64,000 bases of DNA from Paenibacillus psychroresistens (GTDB taxonomy: Bacteria; Bacillota; Bacilli; Paenibacillales; NBRC-103111). The notes beneath the pieces were generated by a model, which worked only from the letters and a program-made list of their open reading frames with translations, was not told the origin of the DNA and did no database searches. The stretch lies in contig NZ_CP034235.1 in NCBI RefSeq assembly GCF_009728935.1, forward strand, positions 136,501 to 200,500, in the 5' to 3' direction. Each line of letters opens with the position of its first letter. The stretch's first letter is position 1. A program made the position numbers and the translations under genes. This document shows, piece after piece, positions 8,980 through 18,527 of this stretch.

Positions 8980-10395
8980 GTGTCAAAACTATGGGGTGGA
9001 CGATTTACCAAAAAAACCGACCAGCTGGTCGAGGAGTACACTGCTTCGATCATGTTCGATAAGGAATTGGCTGAAGAGGATATCCAAGGCAGCTTGGCTC
9101 ACGTAACTATGCTGGGCAAATGCGGGATCTTGCCGGATGGCGATGTCGAGAAGATCAAAGACGGCTTGCACAAAATCCAAAACATCATTCGACGCGGCGA
9201 AATGGAATTCACCGTAAGCGACGAAGACATTCATATGAATATCGAAAAAGCCTTAATGGAAGAGGTAGGACCAGTTGGCGGTAAGCTGCATACAGGCCGC
9301 AGTCGTAACGACCAAGTGGCTACAGACATGCATTTATTCCTACGCAAACGAGTTGTCGAGTTCGTGGGTCTTCTAATCAAGCTGCAAGAAGCTTTATTGG
9401 AGCAAGCTACAAAGAATTTAGACACAATCATCCCTGGTTACACTCATCTGCAAAGGGCTCAGCCGATTTTATTCGCTCATCATCTTATGGCTTACGTTTC
9501 GATGTTCCAACGGGACATTGAACGTTTGCAGGAAAGCTATAAGCGGATTAACGTGCTGCCACTTGGAGCAGGCGCATTAGCGGGAACTACATTCCCGATT
9601 GACCGTCATTTTGTTGCTGAGCAACTAGGTTTTGATAAGGTTTATGAGAATAGCTTGGATGCAGTGAGTGATCGTGATTTTATTGTTGAGTTTCTCTCCA
9701 ACGGTGCGATGATTATGATGCATCTTTCGCGTTTCTGCGAAGAGATGGTACTCTGGTCCAGCACAGAATTTAACTTCATCGAGCTGGATGATGCCTTCTG
9801 TACTGGCAGCAGTATTATGCCGCAGAAGAAAAACCCGGACGTAGCCGAGCTGGTACGTGGGAAAACGGGTCGTGTTTACGGCAATCTGTTCGGTCTGCTT
9901 ACCGTCTTAAAGGGTCTTCCTCTAGCCTATAATAAAGATATGCAAGAGGATAAAGAAGGCATGCTGGATACCGTGAATACGCTGCAAGGCGCACTTCAAT
10001 TATTCGCCCCAATGGTGGCGACGATGAAAGTAAACAAAGAACGCATGCGTGAAGCCGTCAACACCGATTTTTCCAACGCAACTGATATTGCGGATTACTT
10101 GGTTAATCAGAACCTGCCTTTCCGCCAAGCGCATGAGATCATCGGTAAAATCGTCTTATACTGCATCCAGAATAAAAAGTATTTGCTAGATCTAACCATC
10201 GAAGAATACAAAAAGTTCTCAAGTTTGTTCGATGATCGTATCTACGCTGTTCTCCAGCCTGAGCAGGTCGTCAATGCCCGTAACGTTTATGGCGGCACAG
10301 CTTCTAATCAAGTGACGGAAGCCATTGCACGTGCTCAAGTAGTAACGACTGAAGCGACGGCTTGGTATGATGTTTTTATTGTGAAAAGTAAATAA
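8980..10395 (+). CDS. argH: Argininosuccinate lyase
   Basis: Last step of arginine synthesis: splits argininosuccinate into arginine and fumarate. The 471-residue protein belongs to the fumarase/aspartase superfamily, with [19 protein letters not shown]-like [11 protein letters not shown] and the signature loop [16 protein letters not shown] that carries the catalytic serine. Translation starts at GTG 8980 (MSKLWGGRF, the family N-terminus) after GAGAGGGGC. It closes the seven-gene arg operon; an intrinsic terminator follows directly. Confidence 0.96.
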   Translation: MSKLWGGRFTKKTDQLVEEYTASIMFDKELAEEDIQGSLAHVTMLGKCGILPDGDVEKIKDGLHKIQNIIRRGEMEFTVSDEDIHMNIEKALMEEVGPVGGKLHTGRSRNDQVATDMHLFLRKRVVEFVGLLIKLQEALLEQATKNLDTIIPGYTHLQRAQPILFAHHLMAYVSMFQRDIERLQESYKRINVLPLGAGALAGTTFPIDRHFVAEQLGFDKVYENSLDAVSDRDFIVEFLSNGAMIMMHLSRFCEEMVLWSSTEFNFIELDDAFCTGSSIMPQKKNPDVAELVRGKTGRVYGNLFGLLTVLKGLPLAYNKDMQEDKEGMLDTVNTLQGALQLFAPMVATMKVNKERMREAVNTDFSNATDIADYLVNQNLPFRQAHEIIGKIVLYCIQNKKYLLDLTIEEYKKFSSLFDDRIYAVLQPEQVVNARNVYGGTASNQVTEAIARAQVVTTEATAWYDVFIVKSK

Positions 10396-10402
10396 TTTAA
10401 TG

Positions 10403-10443
10403 AAAATCCCTTGACTGTTTTCGAATGGTCAGGGGATTTTTAT
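10403..10443 (+). terminator. Intrinsic terminator of the arg operon
   Basis: AAAATCCC-T-TGAC (10403-10415) pairs with GTCA-G-GGGATTTT (10428-10440) around a 12-base loop; the 3' arm ends in a T-run. It lies 7 bases after argH. Confidence 0.85.
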
Positions 10444-10510
10444 AATTACTATTTTTGACACATATTGTTATAATTTGTCTAATAATCACCTTTATTTTCT
10501 TAAAATCACA

Positions 10511-10519
10511 TGTTATAAT
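10511..10519 (+). promoter_or_regulatory. Possible extended -10 promoter of the SLH protein gene
   Basis: TGTTATAAT (TG-N-TATAAT) at 10511-10519, about 40 bases before the start codon. The identical 9-mer also occurs at 10466-10474. Neither has a good -35 at 17 bases, which is tolerated by extended -10 promoters. Which one is used cannot be told. Confidence 0.4.
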
Positions 10520-10559
10520 CCTTAGGAGTTTTAACAGAAAAAGGAGATGTGTGGACTTT

Positions 10560-13500
10560 ATGGGCATTATACAGAAGGTTTTTATGAAAAGAAAGAGAAG
10601 GGTTAGTATTTTAATAACTACATTATTATTAGTTAGTATGCTTTTACCAGTTTTGACTTACGCAATGACTGCTAGTTTCTCATACGATTCAAGCAATAAT
10701 CGCTTATCAGGCTCTATTTATACAAAGGATCCCAATTCAGTCAAGGTAGAAAAAAATGTTGGAGGTGTTATTTCAACACTTAATGGCGTCTCAGTAAGTA
10801 CAGAAACTTATAATGACGCCAATGAACTTTATTATAGTATTAGCTATAGCGATGATGGAGGTAATAAACCAACTAGCTTTAAAGTAAGTGATAGCTCATT
10901 ACCTCAAGGTGCAACTATTACGAGTAATGATAACTATCCTCCAAAAAGCTATTATACTAACGCAGATGGTTATGAGCGTCTTTCTTCCTTTCGGATGAGT
11001 GGTTCACAAAATTCTGAAGGGTTAGCACCTAATTCTTTTTTACAACCAACTGCAACTCTATTAAACTTCACTCCCACACAAAGCTTGTCCGATACGATAA
11101 TGCTTTTATTCCCAGCCAATGAAAGCTTAAAAACAACAATTAATTTTGGTAAATTGACTCCAGGGAGCTTCACTTTAACAGATAATACCACGAATTCTAA
11201 TACAGTCATTTCAAATGTTTATCAACCGTATGAATATGATTATATTAACGGCATCGATGTGTTAAGCACATCAAAATTGGAGTTAAAAACTAGTACTCCT
11301 TTATTAAAGGATCATTCCTATACTTTAAAGATGTCCGCAACAAGCCAAGGTAATGAGATTCAGTTACCTGGAAATGGCCTATATGATTCATCTGCGTATC
11401 TGGGAACACTTCTTCCTCCCTACCAGACACCAACGCCTGCGCCAATACCGACAGCTACTCCAACACCAACACCGACACCAACGGGTTATGGTTCAGTAAG
11501 TGGCCTGATAACTAATGTAGATCAAACACCAATTGAAGGAGCAAAAATAAATCTTTATCTTAGCAATTCTTTTACGAAAGAAAACTTATATGCGAGTGCA
11601 TTAACAAATGCTAATGGCATTTTCACATTCGACCATATACCCGTAGGTGAAATTTATTATAGTGCGGCAAAAAAAGGGTTAATATCAGTCTCTACCTCGT
11701 ATACTTTGGTTAAAACGGATAGCCCAACAACATTAAATTCACTTAGAATGGTTGTCAGTGGGCTTACGGGTTCAATTCAAGATTTAAATGGTATAGCAAT
11801 CCGGGATGCAAACATATCCACGGTTGTTTCTGGGGTTACTATTAACACAAATTCAAACAATGATGGTAGTTTCTTTATTGATAATTTACCAGACGGTGAA
11901 CATCTTCTAACAATCACAAAAGAGGGCTATCAGACTACAACAGTAAGCTCTCAGGATATATACCATGGTTATTACAATTCGATTGGAAAAATTAACATGA
12001 TATCCACCCCGCCAATCGCTACACCAGCTCCAACAAATAGCGGGTCCCTAAAAGGCAGTGTTAAAGGATTTTCATCAGGGCTAGCAATAGCTGGAGTTGA
12101 AGTAAGTCTATATTTAAAAGTGGATTTAGTGTTGAAATTTGTAGGGACTACATTAACCGACTCATTAGGTGCTTATTCATTTAACAATGTACCTGCAGGA
12201 AAAGTTAGTCTATATTTTTATAAGTCTGGATACTATGGGAATGCCCAATATAGTAGTACGTCAGTCAGAGCAAACACAGAAACAGTGGTTAATAGTTTCA
12301 GTATAGTTTCTTCCTATTTATCAGGCTTTATTAAAAACTCCAATAATAATGGTATCGAAAATGCAAAAGTCACCTTGTCAGGAACTAATTATCATGCAAG
12401 TACTTATCAAGGTAGTTTCACTTTTTTTGATGTCCCATCAGGAGATTACAATCTTACTATTTCAAAGATTGGTTATGACGATTTAACTACAACAGAGAAG
12501 GTTCATATTCAACAATCGCATTTCAGCTCAATACCTGATGATATTATTCTTGTTTCAAACTCAGATGTAGAGCCAATTAAATATCGCTTCTCAGAAAATA
12601 ACTCGATATTTTTCGATAATTTTGTTATCGGAACAATTCCAACAGCCTCACCAACACCAGCGCCAACAAATAACAACACGACTATTACTCCACCAATTGT
12701 AGCCGACGGAACTACTCCTTCTCCTATTCCAACCAAATCACAGGACGTTGTTACCGCTGATCCAAACGGGGGTTCTAAGATTACTCCGATAGGGGTACAT
12801 GAGAAATCACCTACTGGGGGAGATATTTTAAATGTCACTATAGAAGCAAGTACGTTTACGCAAGCTTTGGAGCAAATAAAAGATAAATCGAAAGATGACC
12901 AATCTATTACTATTGATTTAGGTAACAGTAAAACAGATATATCAAACATTTCATTATCAGCATCCTTAATTACGAACGCTTTAGTTAATCACCAGGATGT
13001 AGTGCTTACGATTATTTCTAATGATGTAACCTACGATCTTCCAATTAAATTACTAGATCTAGCCTCACTCAGCAAAGCGTTAGGATCAGACGCTGCTAAT
13101 GCGAAAATCACGATAAGCATTGAAAAAATCACTGGCGCTGCTGGAGATAAAATCAATGCAGAAGCTAAAACAGCAGGTTTTGAAGCTATTGGTAATGCAA
13201 TTGACTTTAAAATCACAATCGAAGCAAATGGAGTTAAGAAAGAAATCAACGACTTTGGCAGCACTTACGTTTCGAGAACTTTAACATTGCCGCAGGTTAT
13301 ATCTTCAAATACGGCATCAGCCGTATTGTATGATCCAACAACTGGACAATTCTCTTTTGTCCCGGCTACCTTCAGTACTGTAGATGGCAAAACAACCATT
13401 ACCATAAAACGCAACGGGAACAGCCAGTATCTAATTGTCAGCTCCGATAAATCTTTTGCAGACACAGCAAACATGTATGCTGCAGACGATATCAGCTTAC

Positions 13501-14012
13501 TTGCATCTAAGTTAATTGTGAATGGAGTTACAGCAACGGAGTTCAAGCCATACAACAAAGTAACACGTGCAGAATTCACAGCATTGTTAGTACGCGCATT
13601 AGGGCTCTCACTAGACACATCAGCTTCGTCATTCTCAGATATTAAAGCATCAGATTGGTATGCAAGTGCGATAAGCACGGGTAGTAAAGCAGGTTTAATC
13701 AACGGCTTTGAAGATGGAACATTCCGTCCAAACGATTCGATTACACGTGAGCAAATGGCTAATTTAATTTCAAAGGCTTTAACTCTCACTGGAAAAGTTG
13801 TAAACGTAGATGGACAAATCGACCAAATTATCAGTAAATTCGCGGATAACGCGGATATCAGTGCATGGGCAACATCTGGAACTGCAAAAGTAACCCAAGC
13901 AGGGATTATGCAAGGAAGTGCAGGGAGTTTCTCTCCGGATACATTTGCTGACCGTGCACAAGCTGCAGTAACGATAAAAAGATTGTTAAAGTATCTAGAT
14001 TTCATTAATTAA
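10560..14012 (+). CDS. Secreted SLH-domain surface protein with four carboxypeptidase-regulatory-like repeats
   Basis: About 1150 residues, exported and held on the wall by SLH domains. A basic N-terminus and hydrophobic segment (ILITTLLLVSMLLPVLTYAM) form the signal peptide. Rough layout: unique region to about 290; Pro/Thr linker (TPTPTPTP); four CarboxypepD_reg-like beta-sandwich repeats near 309-385, 398-470, 493-575 and 584-655, each ending with an F.n.(I/V)P.G motif followed by a KxGY-type turn in most copies; a second Pro/Thr linker; a unique region; three SLH domains from about 973 to the end (FSDIKASDWYASAI, GLINGFEDGTFRPNDSITRE, GIMQGSAGSFSPD). ATG 10560 follows AAGGAG at some distance; GTG 10551 or ATG 10584 are alternatives. 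No enzyme domain is recognised, so it may be structural or adhesive. Confidence 0.85.
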   Translation: MGIIQKVFMKRKRRVSILITTLLLVSMLLPVLTYAMTASFSYDSSNNRLSGSIYTKDPNSVKVEKNVGGVISTLNGVSVSTETYNDANELYYSISYSDDGGNKPTSFKVSDSSLPQGATITSNDNYPPKSYYTNADGYERLSSFRMSGSQNSEGLAPNSFLQPTATLLNFTPTQSLSDTIMLLFPANESLKTTINFGKLTPGSFTLTDNTTNSNTVISNVYQPYEYDYINGIDVLSTSKLELKTSTPLLKDHSYTLKMSATSQGNEIQLPGNGLYDSSAYLGTLLPPYQTPTPAPIPTATPTPTPTPTGYGSVSGLITNVDQTPIEGAKINLYLSNSFTKENLYASALTNANGIFTFDHIPVGEIYYSAAKKGLISVSTSYTLVKTDSPTTLNSLRMVVSGLTGSIQDLNGIAIRDANISTVVSGVTINTNSNNDGSFFIDNLPDGEHLLTITKEGYQTTTVSSQDIYHGYYNSIGKINMISTPPIATPAPTNSGSLKGSVKGFSSGLAIAGVEVSLYLKVDLVLKFVGTTLTDSLGAYSFNNVPAGKVSLYFYKSGYYGNAQYSSTSVRANTETVVNSFSIVSSYLSGFIKNSNNNGIENAKVTLSGTNYHASTYQGSFTFFDVPSGDYNLTISKIGYDDLTTTEKVHIQQSHFSSIPDDIILVSNSDVEPIKYRFSENNSIFFDNFVIGTIPTASPTPAPTNNNTTITPPIVADGTTPSPIPTKSQDVVTADPNGGSKITPIGVHEKSPTGGDILNVTIEASTFTQALEQIKDKSKDDQSITIDLGNSKTDISNISLSASLITNALVNHQDVVLTIISNDVTYDLPIKLLDLASLSKALGSDAANAKITISIEKITGAAGDKINAEAKTAGFEAIGNAIDFKITIEANGVKKEINDFGSTYVSRTLTLPQVISSNTASAVLYDPTTGQFSFVPATFSTVDGKTTITIKRNGNSQYLIVSSDKSFADTANMYAADDISLLASKLIVNGVTATEFKPYNKVTRAEFTALLVRALGLSLDTSASSFSDIKASDWYASAISTGSKAGLINGFEDGTFRPNDSITREQMANLISKALTLTGKVVNVDGQIDQIISKFADNADISAWATSGTAKVTQAGIMQGSAGSFSPDTFADRAQAAVTIKRLLKYLDFIN

Positions 14013-14040
14013 TCGAAGCTTGCTGCTTTGCAAAAAGGAA

Positions 14041-14073
14041 GACTTACTCCGTTATTCAGGGGTAAGTCTTTTT
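14041..14073 (+). terminator. Intrinsic terminator after the SLH gene
   Basis: GACTTACTCC (14041-14050) pairs with GGGGTAAGTC (14059-14068), loop of 8, then five T. Confidence 0.85.
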
Positions 14074-14170
14074 ACATGACTACCTTAATCCCTGATTTTA
14101 ATGACATATACCCAAATATTCCCGTATACTGAGGAAATAGATGGTTATGATTGGACTGGAGTGACTTTCC

Positions 14171-15658
14171 TTGCAAAGATTTAGGTTATACACAATAGCC
14201 CTATTTATTATGTGGGGAGCACTGAGACAAGGTTTTTTTTATGAGCTGGATGCAGTTTTAATGTTAACCGTACTAGCATCCGCTATTTTAATTATGATTT
14301 TATTAGAGAAAAAACTAGAAGTAAATCTATTTCAAGCTCTGCTAATCCTTTTTACAATCGTTTATTGGGCAGCTTTATTCTATGCGCAGGATTTTGAGCT
14401 AGCTATGGAAGAAGCTTTAAAAGTAACGAGCATGCCGCTTATTGGATTTGTTGCTGCTAGACTAACATATAACAATAAATTAAAACTGTTAAAGCTCTGT
14501 ATCTGGGTTGGAAGCAGTTTAGTGGTTGTTGGGGTTCTGTTTAATTTATATAGGCAAAACCGCTTGGAATCAACTATTGAATATGCCAACACACTGGCGA
14601 TATTCCTATTGGTTACAGCTATTCTCTGCATCTTATTCTATCTCCATGAGCAAAAAGTCGGTTTACTATTTCATTTGACCCTGCAAATTTCAGGCTTGTT
14701 GTTAACTCTATCGAGATCTGTCTGGATTTTATGGATTGCAGCCATTCTGTTGCTTTTATTATCTTATAAGCTACTGCGCACCCGGAAGCAGTTGGCTAGA
14801 TTTAGCTTTGTCCAATTAGCAGCACTTGGCTTGGCCGTTTTAATTAAATGGGATCTATTCTTCTTTCTTAATCGGGTTCATAGTATTCAGGCTAAAGCAT
14901 CAGAGCTGCAAATTCGTTTTGTTTATTGGCGGGATAGTTTAGCTATGATACGAGATCACTTTTTGCTTGGTACAGGCGGTGGAGGTTGGAGTGTTTTATT
15001 GCCGGAGTATAGTGACCCTGTCTACTTTGTTAAATATGTTCACAATCAGTACTTGCAAATTTTTATGGATGTTGGCTTAGTGGGATTAGTCATCTTTATT
15101 TCGATACTTTTTGTTTTTTATAGAGGAATTGGGCTTGGAATTATGCAAAATGAAGAGAGTCGACTTTGGAATAAGGGTTTTGTGATTATAGTCACTTTTA
15201 TTTTGCTTCATGCAGGCTTTGACTTTGATTTAAGCTTCCCACTAATGCTAGGTGTTGTGGTCCTAGTCTTGAGTATAGGCTCTGAGAATCTGTTTAATTT
15301 AACTATAAAAAACCAAGCTTATTATAGGCTTTCGTTAGTTAGTATTTTTGCTTTTCTACTATTCTCAGCCTGGTTGACAACAGGGTACTCATTCATGAAA
15401 AAAGGAGAGCACAATATCCAATCAAACATACAGATAGCAGCAGCTCAAAAACAATTTACGACAGCTAAATGGTTTCTGCCTTGGTCAAGTAAAGCCTATT
15501 ATGATGCTGCCAAAGGGTATGTACTACTTGGTAATCAGACGAACGATAGTGCTAGTTATCAAAAGGCAAAAGAAGAAATCGAAAAAGCTATTCAATTATC
15601 TCCGAAACAGTCGCTTTATCAAGCATTATTACTTGAATTACAGCAAGCAACTCAATAA
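14171..15658 (+). CDS. O-antigen ligase / polymerase-like (Wzy_C) membrane protein
   Basis: 495-residue polytopic membrane protein with about ten hydrophobic segments. The Wzy_C-type region is recognisable from LTLSRSVWILW, then a large outer loop with RFVYWRDSLAMIRDHFLLGTG, GGGWSVLLPEYS and VHNQYLQIFMDVGLVGL, the pattern seen in O-antigen ligases and related glycan polymerases. The C-terminal 70 residues after the last membrane segment look like a TPR-type helical pair (AKEEIEKAIQLSP). The start is TTG 14171 with GGAG about 10 bases upstream. In a Gram-positive it probably acts on a cell-surface polysaccharide or protein glycan; its place after an SLH protein gene fits surface glycosylation, but the substrate is unknown. 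Confidence 0.75.
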   Translation: MQRFRLYTIALFIMWGALRQGFFYELDAVLMLTVLASAILIMILLEKKLEVNLFQALLILFTIVYWAALFYAQDFELAMEEALKVTSMPLIGFVAARLTYNNKLKLLKLCIWVGSSLVVVGVLFNLYRQNRLESTIEYANTLAIFLLVTAILCILFYLHEQKVGLLFHLTLQISGLLLTLSRSVWILWIAAILLLLLSYKLLRTRKQLARFSFVQLAALGLAVLIKWDLFFFLNRVHSIQAKASELQIRFVYWRDSLAMIRDHFLLGTGGGGWSVLLPEYSDPVYFVKYVHNQYLQIFMDVGLVGLVIFISILFVFYRGIGLGIMQNEESRLWNKGFVIIVTFILLHAGFDFDLSFPLMLGVVVLVLSIGSENLFNLTIKNQAYYRLSLVSIFAFLLFSAWLTTGYSFMKKGEHNIQSNIQIAAAQKQFTTAKWFLPWSSKAYYDAAKGYVLLGNQTNDSASYQKAKEEIEKAIQLSPKQSLYQALLLELQQATQ

Positions 15659-15691
15659 TTCATTTCAAAATTAACCTGATAGTTAGTTCTG

Positions 15692-15733
15692 AAAAAAGCT
15701 TCCTTCATCAATTTAGATGGAGAAAGCTTTTTT
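15692..15733. terminator. Terminator between convergent genes
   Basis: AAAAAAGCTT...CATC pairs with GATG...AAGCTTTTTT across a 6-base loop with a few mismatches. A-run on one side and T-run on the other, so it can work in both directions for the 14171 gene and the minus-strand gene ending at 15767. Confidence 0.75.
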
Positions 15734-15766
15734 GTTGGCCGAAAGTACGATTTAGTTTTTGTTTGT

Positions 15767-16078
15767 TTACTCCGAATCAGCAACAGCTGCAGAAGCAAAG
15801 CCCTCTGCAGTGATATTAATCCGCTGAATCTCGGAAATTGCAGCTTCATAAGCCGATTGCTCATTTGCAGATAATTCGGCAAATACAGCTTCTTGGGAGC
15901 CTTCATCATATACAACTGCAAACCAACCTTCCGGTCGATAATCTGCGCGCGCAATCAGCTTCTTATCATTCAGCTTTGCTTTTTCCTTTTGTTTTAGAAT
16001 ATCGTTTTGATCATTCTTTGTTGGTTCCTTCAGTTTTACCTTAGGTAGTTTCGCAGACTTTTCTTTAGCTACAGGCAT
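15767..16078 (-). CDS. Small hypothetical protein, Lys-rich N-terminus
   Basis: 103 residues. I do not recognise a named family. The first 45 residues are strongly basic and repetitive in Lys (KLPKVKLKEPTKNDQND); the second half is acidic and looks folded (YRPEGWFAVVYDEGSQEAVF, then two helices rich in Ala and Glu). No signal peptide or membrane segment. It is a real gene by its AGGAGG site 8 bases before the ATG and its isolation from other frames. It lies downstream of the VanW gene on the same strand with a 91-base gap, so the two could be co-transcribed. Confidence 0.65.
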   Translation of the reverse strand: MPVAKEKSAKLPKVKLKEPTKNDQNDILKQKEKAKLNDKKLIARADYRPEGWFAVVYDEGSQEAVFAELSANEQSAYEAAISEIQRINITAEGFASAAVADSE

Positions 16079-16169
16079 AGTGTAAACCTCCTATTGGAAT
16101 ATTTACTTTACCTTTACCCACTTTAGGAGAGAACTAAACGTTCTGGATTTTGTGTTTACTCTTAATCCC

Positions 16170-17660
16170 TCATCTTCTGAAATTTGGACCACTAACTCCG
16201 TCCTCTAGCAAATTTTGTTCCTGTGGCTGCACCTTAGCTCTCCCGCCTTCTCCAACAGCAACCAAGGTAGGCTGTGAAGGATAGGTATCTTTAGAAATGA
16301 GCTCCCTTTTAACCATTACCCCAGCTAGCTTCTCCAGTCGGTAGGTTTCAACGACATAACCTGTTTTGCCTGCTTGAAGGGTTTGTGTTTCCATAGGAGC
16401 AAGTGAAGCATTGTACAAGTATTTCATGGAAGGTGGAATTTTTTTGACGATATTCGATTTTACCTCATAGGTCTTTTCTTGCTGTAGAGTACCAAAGAGT
16501 TTAACCGTAAGTTTATTGTTCACTACCGAAGTTCGGATTAGCAGATAATGCCCTGTATTATTCTTAAAGCGGAAATTGATATAGTCCGTGGCGTATGTCG
16601 CATCCTGTCCCAAAGGCACGTAACTGATGGGCAGGGAGTGATTTCGCCGTTCGATAATTTGCAAACCTGCACGTAACACAGCATTATAGAGAGTAGTAGA
16701 AACCTGACAAATTCCGCCACCGATGCCAGGTACAAGCTTGCCGTTGTAAATGACAGGTGCTTCTTGATAACCCAGCTTTTTCTCAGTTTGGCGAATGATT
16801 TGACTATAATCAAAGATTTCACCAGGGGCAAGCAGCTGATCCTGCATCGTTTGGGCAGAAACACTGATATTATGTATTCTCCCTGCTGCACCTGTTGCAA
16901 ATACGGTCGAAAATTGGCTGATGTTGCGTGTGATCCCTTGCTTTTTTAAGCTTACGGCAGTCACTGCAGGTGGTTTAACTAACAAGGGTAATCTTACTTG
17001 CATGGGCAATGGTTTTCCAGCTCTTAAATGTAGCAGCCAAAGTGAATCTTTACTGGACAGTTCAGCTTTTAATAGTTTATTCAGCTCATTCGAATCCACA
17101 CGATAAGCGTTTATTTCAGGGGTTATTTTAATAGAATCATCGGTTTCAATTTTACGATAAGCATTTATAGGCTTAAAAGTATTAGCCGCAGTTCCTTTTT
17201 GATTTATTGCGCTCAATAATTTATTCTCATCAAAGATAAGCTTCACGCTATATTGGGAATTGCTTAAATGCCATCTCTTCCAAGCACGCTTATACCAAGG
17301 GCCTTTCTCAACGGAATGGAGAATTGCCGCAATTTCTGTGAGATTACCACTCACACCCATTTCATGTAAAGTTATCGCAGATGGCTTCCAAAAAGCTTGT
17401 CGAAAAGGGTCCTTTTTAGAAAGTGGCTGCTCACAGCCTGTTCCCGAACATGTAAACAATACTTGCTGCCGTTCGATTAAAGTCATGGTATTCTTTAACT
17501 GGAGATCAAATTGAGCTAGTGTGATTCCATTCAGTGACCAACCCGAAAGTGTTACATTTCGCGGCACTGTATGCTTTGAACCATATGTAAATACCAGAAA
17601 ACAAGCCAGTAATAACGAGATTAGCACAGAGCCTATGAGATACACCGGTTTTATGCGCAT
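16170..17660 (-). CDS. VanW family protein with C-terminal G5-like domain
   Basis: 496 residues. An N-terminal membrane anchor or uncleaved signal (VYLIGSVLISLLLACFLVF) is followed by an extracytoplasmic region of about 220 residues of the peptidoglycan-binding-4 type, then the VanW domain near 245-390 with FDYSQIIRQTEKKLGYQEAP and the conserved GGGICQVSTTLYNAVLRAGL. A G5-like beta domain closes the protein (QTLQAGKTGYVVETYR). VanW proteins are named from vancomycin-resistance clusters, but in chromosomes without vanHAX, as here, their role is a wall-associated function that is not defined. AAAGGAGGATTT precedes ATG 17660. Divergent from ftsE. Confidence 0.85.
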   Translation of the reverse strand: MRIKPVYLIGSVLISLLLACFLVFTYGSKHTVPRNVTLSGWSLNGITLAQFDLQLKNTMTLIERQQVLFTCSGTGCEQPLSKKDPFRQAFWKPSAITLHEMGVSGNLTEIAAILHSVEKGPWYKRAWKRWHLSNSQYSVKLIFDENKLLSAINQKGTAANTFKPINAYRKIETDDSIKITPEINAYRVDSNELNKLLKAELSSKDSLWLLHLRAGKPLPMQVRLPLLVKPPAVTAVSLKKQGITRNISQFSTVFATGAAGRIHNISVSAQTMQDQLLAPGEIFDYSQIIRQTEKKLGYQEAPVIYNGKLVPGIGGGICQVSTTLYNAVLRAGLQIIERRNHSLPISYVPLGQDATYATDYINFRFKNNTGHYLLIRTSVVNNKLTVKLFGTLQQEKTYEVKSNIVKKIPPSMKYLYNASLAPMETQTLQAGKTGYVVETYRLEKLAGVMVKRELISKDTYPSQPTLVAVGEGGRAKVQPQEQNLLEDGVSGPNFRR

Positions 17661-17840
17661 GCCTCTGAAATCCTCCTTTTAAGCGGTTAAGTATTACTCG
17701 TACACTCGTCCTATACAAGAATCTATGTAATCAGAGCTTAAAAAATGCTATTTTCAACAATAGGCAGGGATTTAAACACTCTGTGTCGAAGTGTTAGTTG
17801 TTAGTGCATAACTCTATTGAATGCTTAGGACGTGAGACGA

Positions 17841-18527
17841 ATGATTGAAATGCAAGATGTATGGAAAACGTATCCAGATGGAACACATGCTGTTAGAGGG
17901 ATTACCTTAAAAGTCGATCGCAATGAATTTGTATATATCGTAGGACCGTCAGGTGCGGGAAAATCCACTTTTATGAAAATGGTTTACCGCGAAGAACGTC
18001 CGACTAAAGGGCAAATTTTTGTCAATGGCGTGAATTTAGTTTCGCTTAAACAGCGGAAGCTTCCTTATGTTCGTCGTCATATCGGGGTCATTTTTCAAGA
18101 TTTCCGTTTACTGCCCAAGCTAACTATTTTTGAGAATATCGCTTTTGCGATGGAAGTTATTGAAGCTCCCAAACGGTTGATTAAGAAGCGGACGATGGAG
18201 GTTCTTGAGCTTGTAAAGCTGAAGGATAAAGCGGGTTCATTACCGAGTCAGCTTTCAGGTGGAGAGCAACAGCGCATTGCAATTGCCCGGGCAATAGTCA
18301 ATAATCCAGCGGTTATTATCGCAGATGAACCTACTGGAAATCTCGATCCGGATACTTCGTGGGGCATTATGAAGCTGTTGGAAGAAATTAATTTCCGCGG
18401 CACAACCATTATGATGGCTACGCATAATAAAGAGATGGTCAATACCTTTAGGAAGCGTGTAATCGCGATTGAAAAAGGTATGGTTGTTCGTGATGAATTG
18501 AGAGGGGAATATGGCTATGAAGATTAG
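17841..18527 (+). CDS. ftsE: Cell division ATP-binding protein FtsE
   Basis: ABC ATPase of the FtsEX complex, which controls peptidoglycan hydrolases during division or elongation (in B. subtilis it activates CwlO). 228 residues with Walker A GPSGAGKSTFMK, signature LSGGEQQRIAIARAI and Walker B VIIADEPTGNLDPD. Start at ATG 17841, 10 bases after AGGA; the in-frame GTG 17832 is less well placed. It overlaps ftsX by 17 bases, which implies translational coupling. Followed by an EnvC-like M23 protein, the natural partner class. Confidence 0.96.
   Translation: MIEMQDVWKTYPDGTHAVRGITLKVDRNEFVYIVGPSGAGKSTFMKMVYREERPTKGQIFVNGVNLVSLKQRKLPYVRRHIGVIFQDFRLLPKLTIFENIAFAMEVIEAPKRLIKKRTMEVLELVKLKDKAGSLPSQLSGGEQQRIAIARAIVNNPAVIIADEPTGNLDPDTSWGIMKLLEEINFRGTTIMMATHNKEMVNTFRKRVIAIEKGMVVRDELRGEYGYED

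Noticed and set aside
12509-12949. Minus-strand hydrophobic frame in the SLH gene
   Set aside because: Mirror of the Thr/Pro/Ile-rich coding sequence; not a separate gene.
13265-14005. 246-codon minus-strand frame opposite the SLH domains
   Set aside because: Shadow of the SLH-coding frame; low-complexity composition and no start signal.
15652-15954. Minus-strand frame beside the small Lys-rich gene
   Set aside because: Overlaps the 15767 gene in another frame and a terminator; no ribosome site.
16170-17660. VanW gene as vancomycin resistance
   Set aside because: No vanH, vanA/B or vanX nearby; VanW proteins are common in genomes without resistance.
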